Shown: positions 63,823-64,000 of the stretch, in pieces | How the letters are laid out: each line of letters begins with the position of its first letter | How positions within the stretch are numbered: the first letter of the stretch is position 1 | NCBI RefSeq assembly: GCF_021278965.1 | Contig: NZ_CP065589.1 | Coordinates: forward strand, 2,051,001 to 2,115,000 | From: Chryseobacterium capnotolerans | GTDB lineage: Bacteria > Bacteroidota > Bacteroidia > Flavobacteriales > Weeksellaceae | DNA length: 64,000 nucleotides | Direction: 5' to 3' | Position numbers and translations under genes: made by a program | Notes under the pieces: model-generated | The model's database searches: none | What the model was told of the DNA's origin: nothing | Seen by the model: only the letters and a program-made list of their open reading frames with translations

Positions 63823-64000
63823 TTAAAAATTAACTTTCAGATTGAAGGCGAAGTTTCTGGTAGCAGGCAGTACTCCGGATTGATATCCCTGAATGCTTCC
63901 GGATGAAAGTCCAGATTCCGGATCTGCATAGGGAAGGTTCTTATGAATAATCCATAGGTTACTTCCAATCAAACCAAGAGTAAGGTTCTGGATGCCTGCC
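63823..64000 (-). CDS. SusC/RagA-family TonB-linked outer-membrane protein, C-terminal end
   Basis: Only the last 58 codons are in the window. The translation AGIQNLTLGLIGSNLWIIHK-NLPY continues with PESGLSSGSIQGYQSGVLPA and ends RNFAFNLKVNF, the usual SusC C-terminus with the aromatic last residue of an outer-membrane barrel. It precedes the SusD gene by 11 bp, the normal SusC-SusD order. The rest lies beyond base 64000. Confidence 0.85.
   Translation of the reverse strand, partial: AGIQNLTLGLIGSNLWIIHKNLPYADPESGLSSGSIQGYQSGVLPATRNFAFNLKVNF

Overview
The window looks like a chromosome segment from a Bacteroidota bacterium of the Flavobacteriales, most likely Chryseobacterium or a close Weeksellaceae relative. 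The DNA is AT-rich. Several promoters fit the Bacteroidota -7 element TA-N2-TTTG. There are SusC/SusD outer-membrane proteins, a type IX secretion C-terminal domain, a Bacteroidota-type bacteriocin-like leader peptide and many Bacteroidota-type lipoproteins. I saw no rRNA, tRNA, CRISPR array, insertion sequence, prophage or replication origin.

Layout. (1) 1-1346: a zinc-homeostasis locus, with CobW-type GTPase and MerC-like genes diverging from a Fur/Zur-type repressor; two near-identical palindromes lie between them. (2) 1367-5455: an AraC regulator divergent from an M24-fold protein that lacks metal ligands, an orphan Cys/His protein and a secreted surface protein. (3) 5521-25402: a 20 kb exopolysaccharide cluster, all on the minus strand. 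It holds a WecA-type initiating transferase, four glycosyltransferases, an acyltransferase, an unusual three-domain kinase fusion, Wzy, Wzx, a Wzc-like co-polymerase with a dead kinase domain, Wza, a receiver-only protein, a hybrid histidine kinase and a sigma-54 activator. Three transcription units share a palindromic motif TTCCA-N5-TGGAA with an upstream half-site, which is the main candidate for a new regulon. (4) 25403-30272: accessory genes (S33 hydrolase, GNAT, unknowns, a Cys-rich RiPP-like precursor, a lipoprotein) and long intergenic stretches with decayed genes. (5) 30273-44540: a complete assimilatory sulfate reduction operon (APS reductase, CysD, CysN, CysE, CysK, siroheme methyltransferase, CysJ, CysI, a TonB receptor, and a siroheme dehydrogenase fused to a TauE-type permease). 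An Rrf2 regulator and its probable operator lie at its head. (6) 44650-47579: AraC regulator, secreted CE4 deacetylase, DoxX, GNAT. (7) 47764-59555: a secreted M43 metalloprotease, the full four-enzyme hydroxyproline degradation pathway with an AraC regulator, and two proline-specific peptidases (PepP and DPP IV). Together these suggest use of collagen-like peptides. (8) 59556-64000: tandem repeats, two DNA glycosylases, an SMR exporter, a lipoprotein and a SusD/SusC pair cut by the window end.

An important caveat: at least 16 places need a one-base change, nearly always in a short or long single-base run, to restore an obvious full-length gene. They hit unrelated housekeeping and accessory genes, so most are probably sequencing or assembly indels. 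I list each such gene once over its full span and give the break point.
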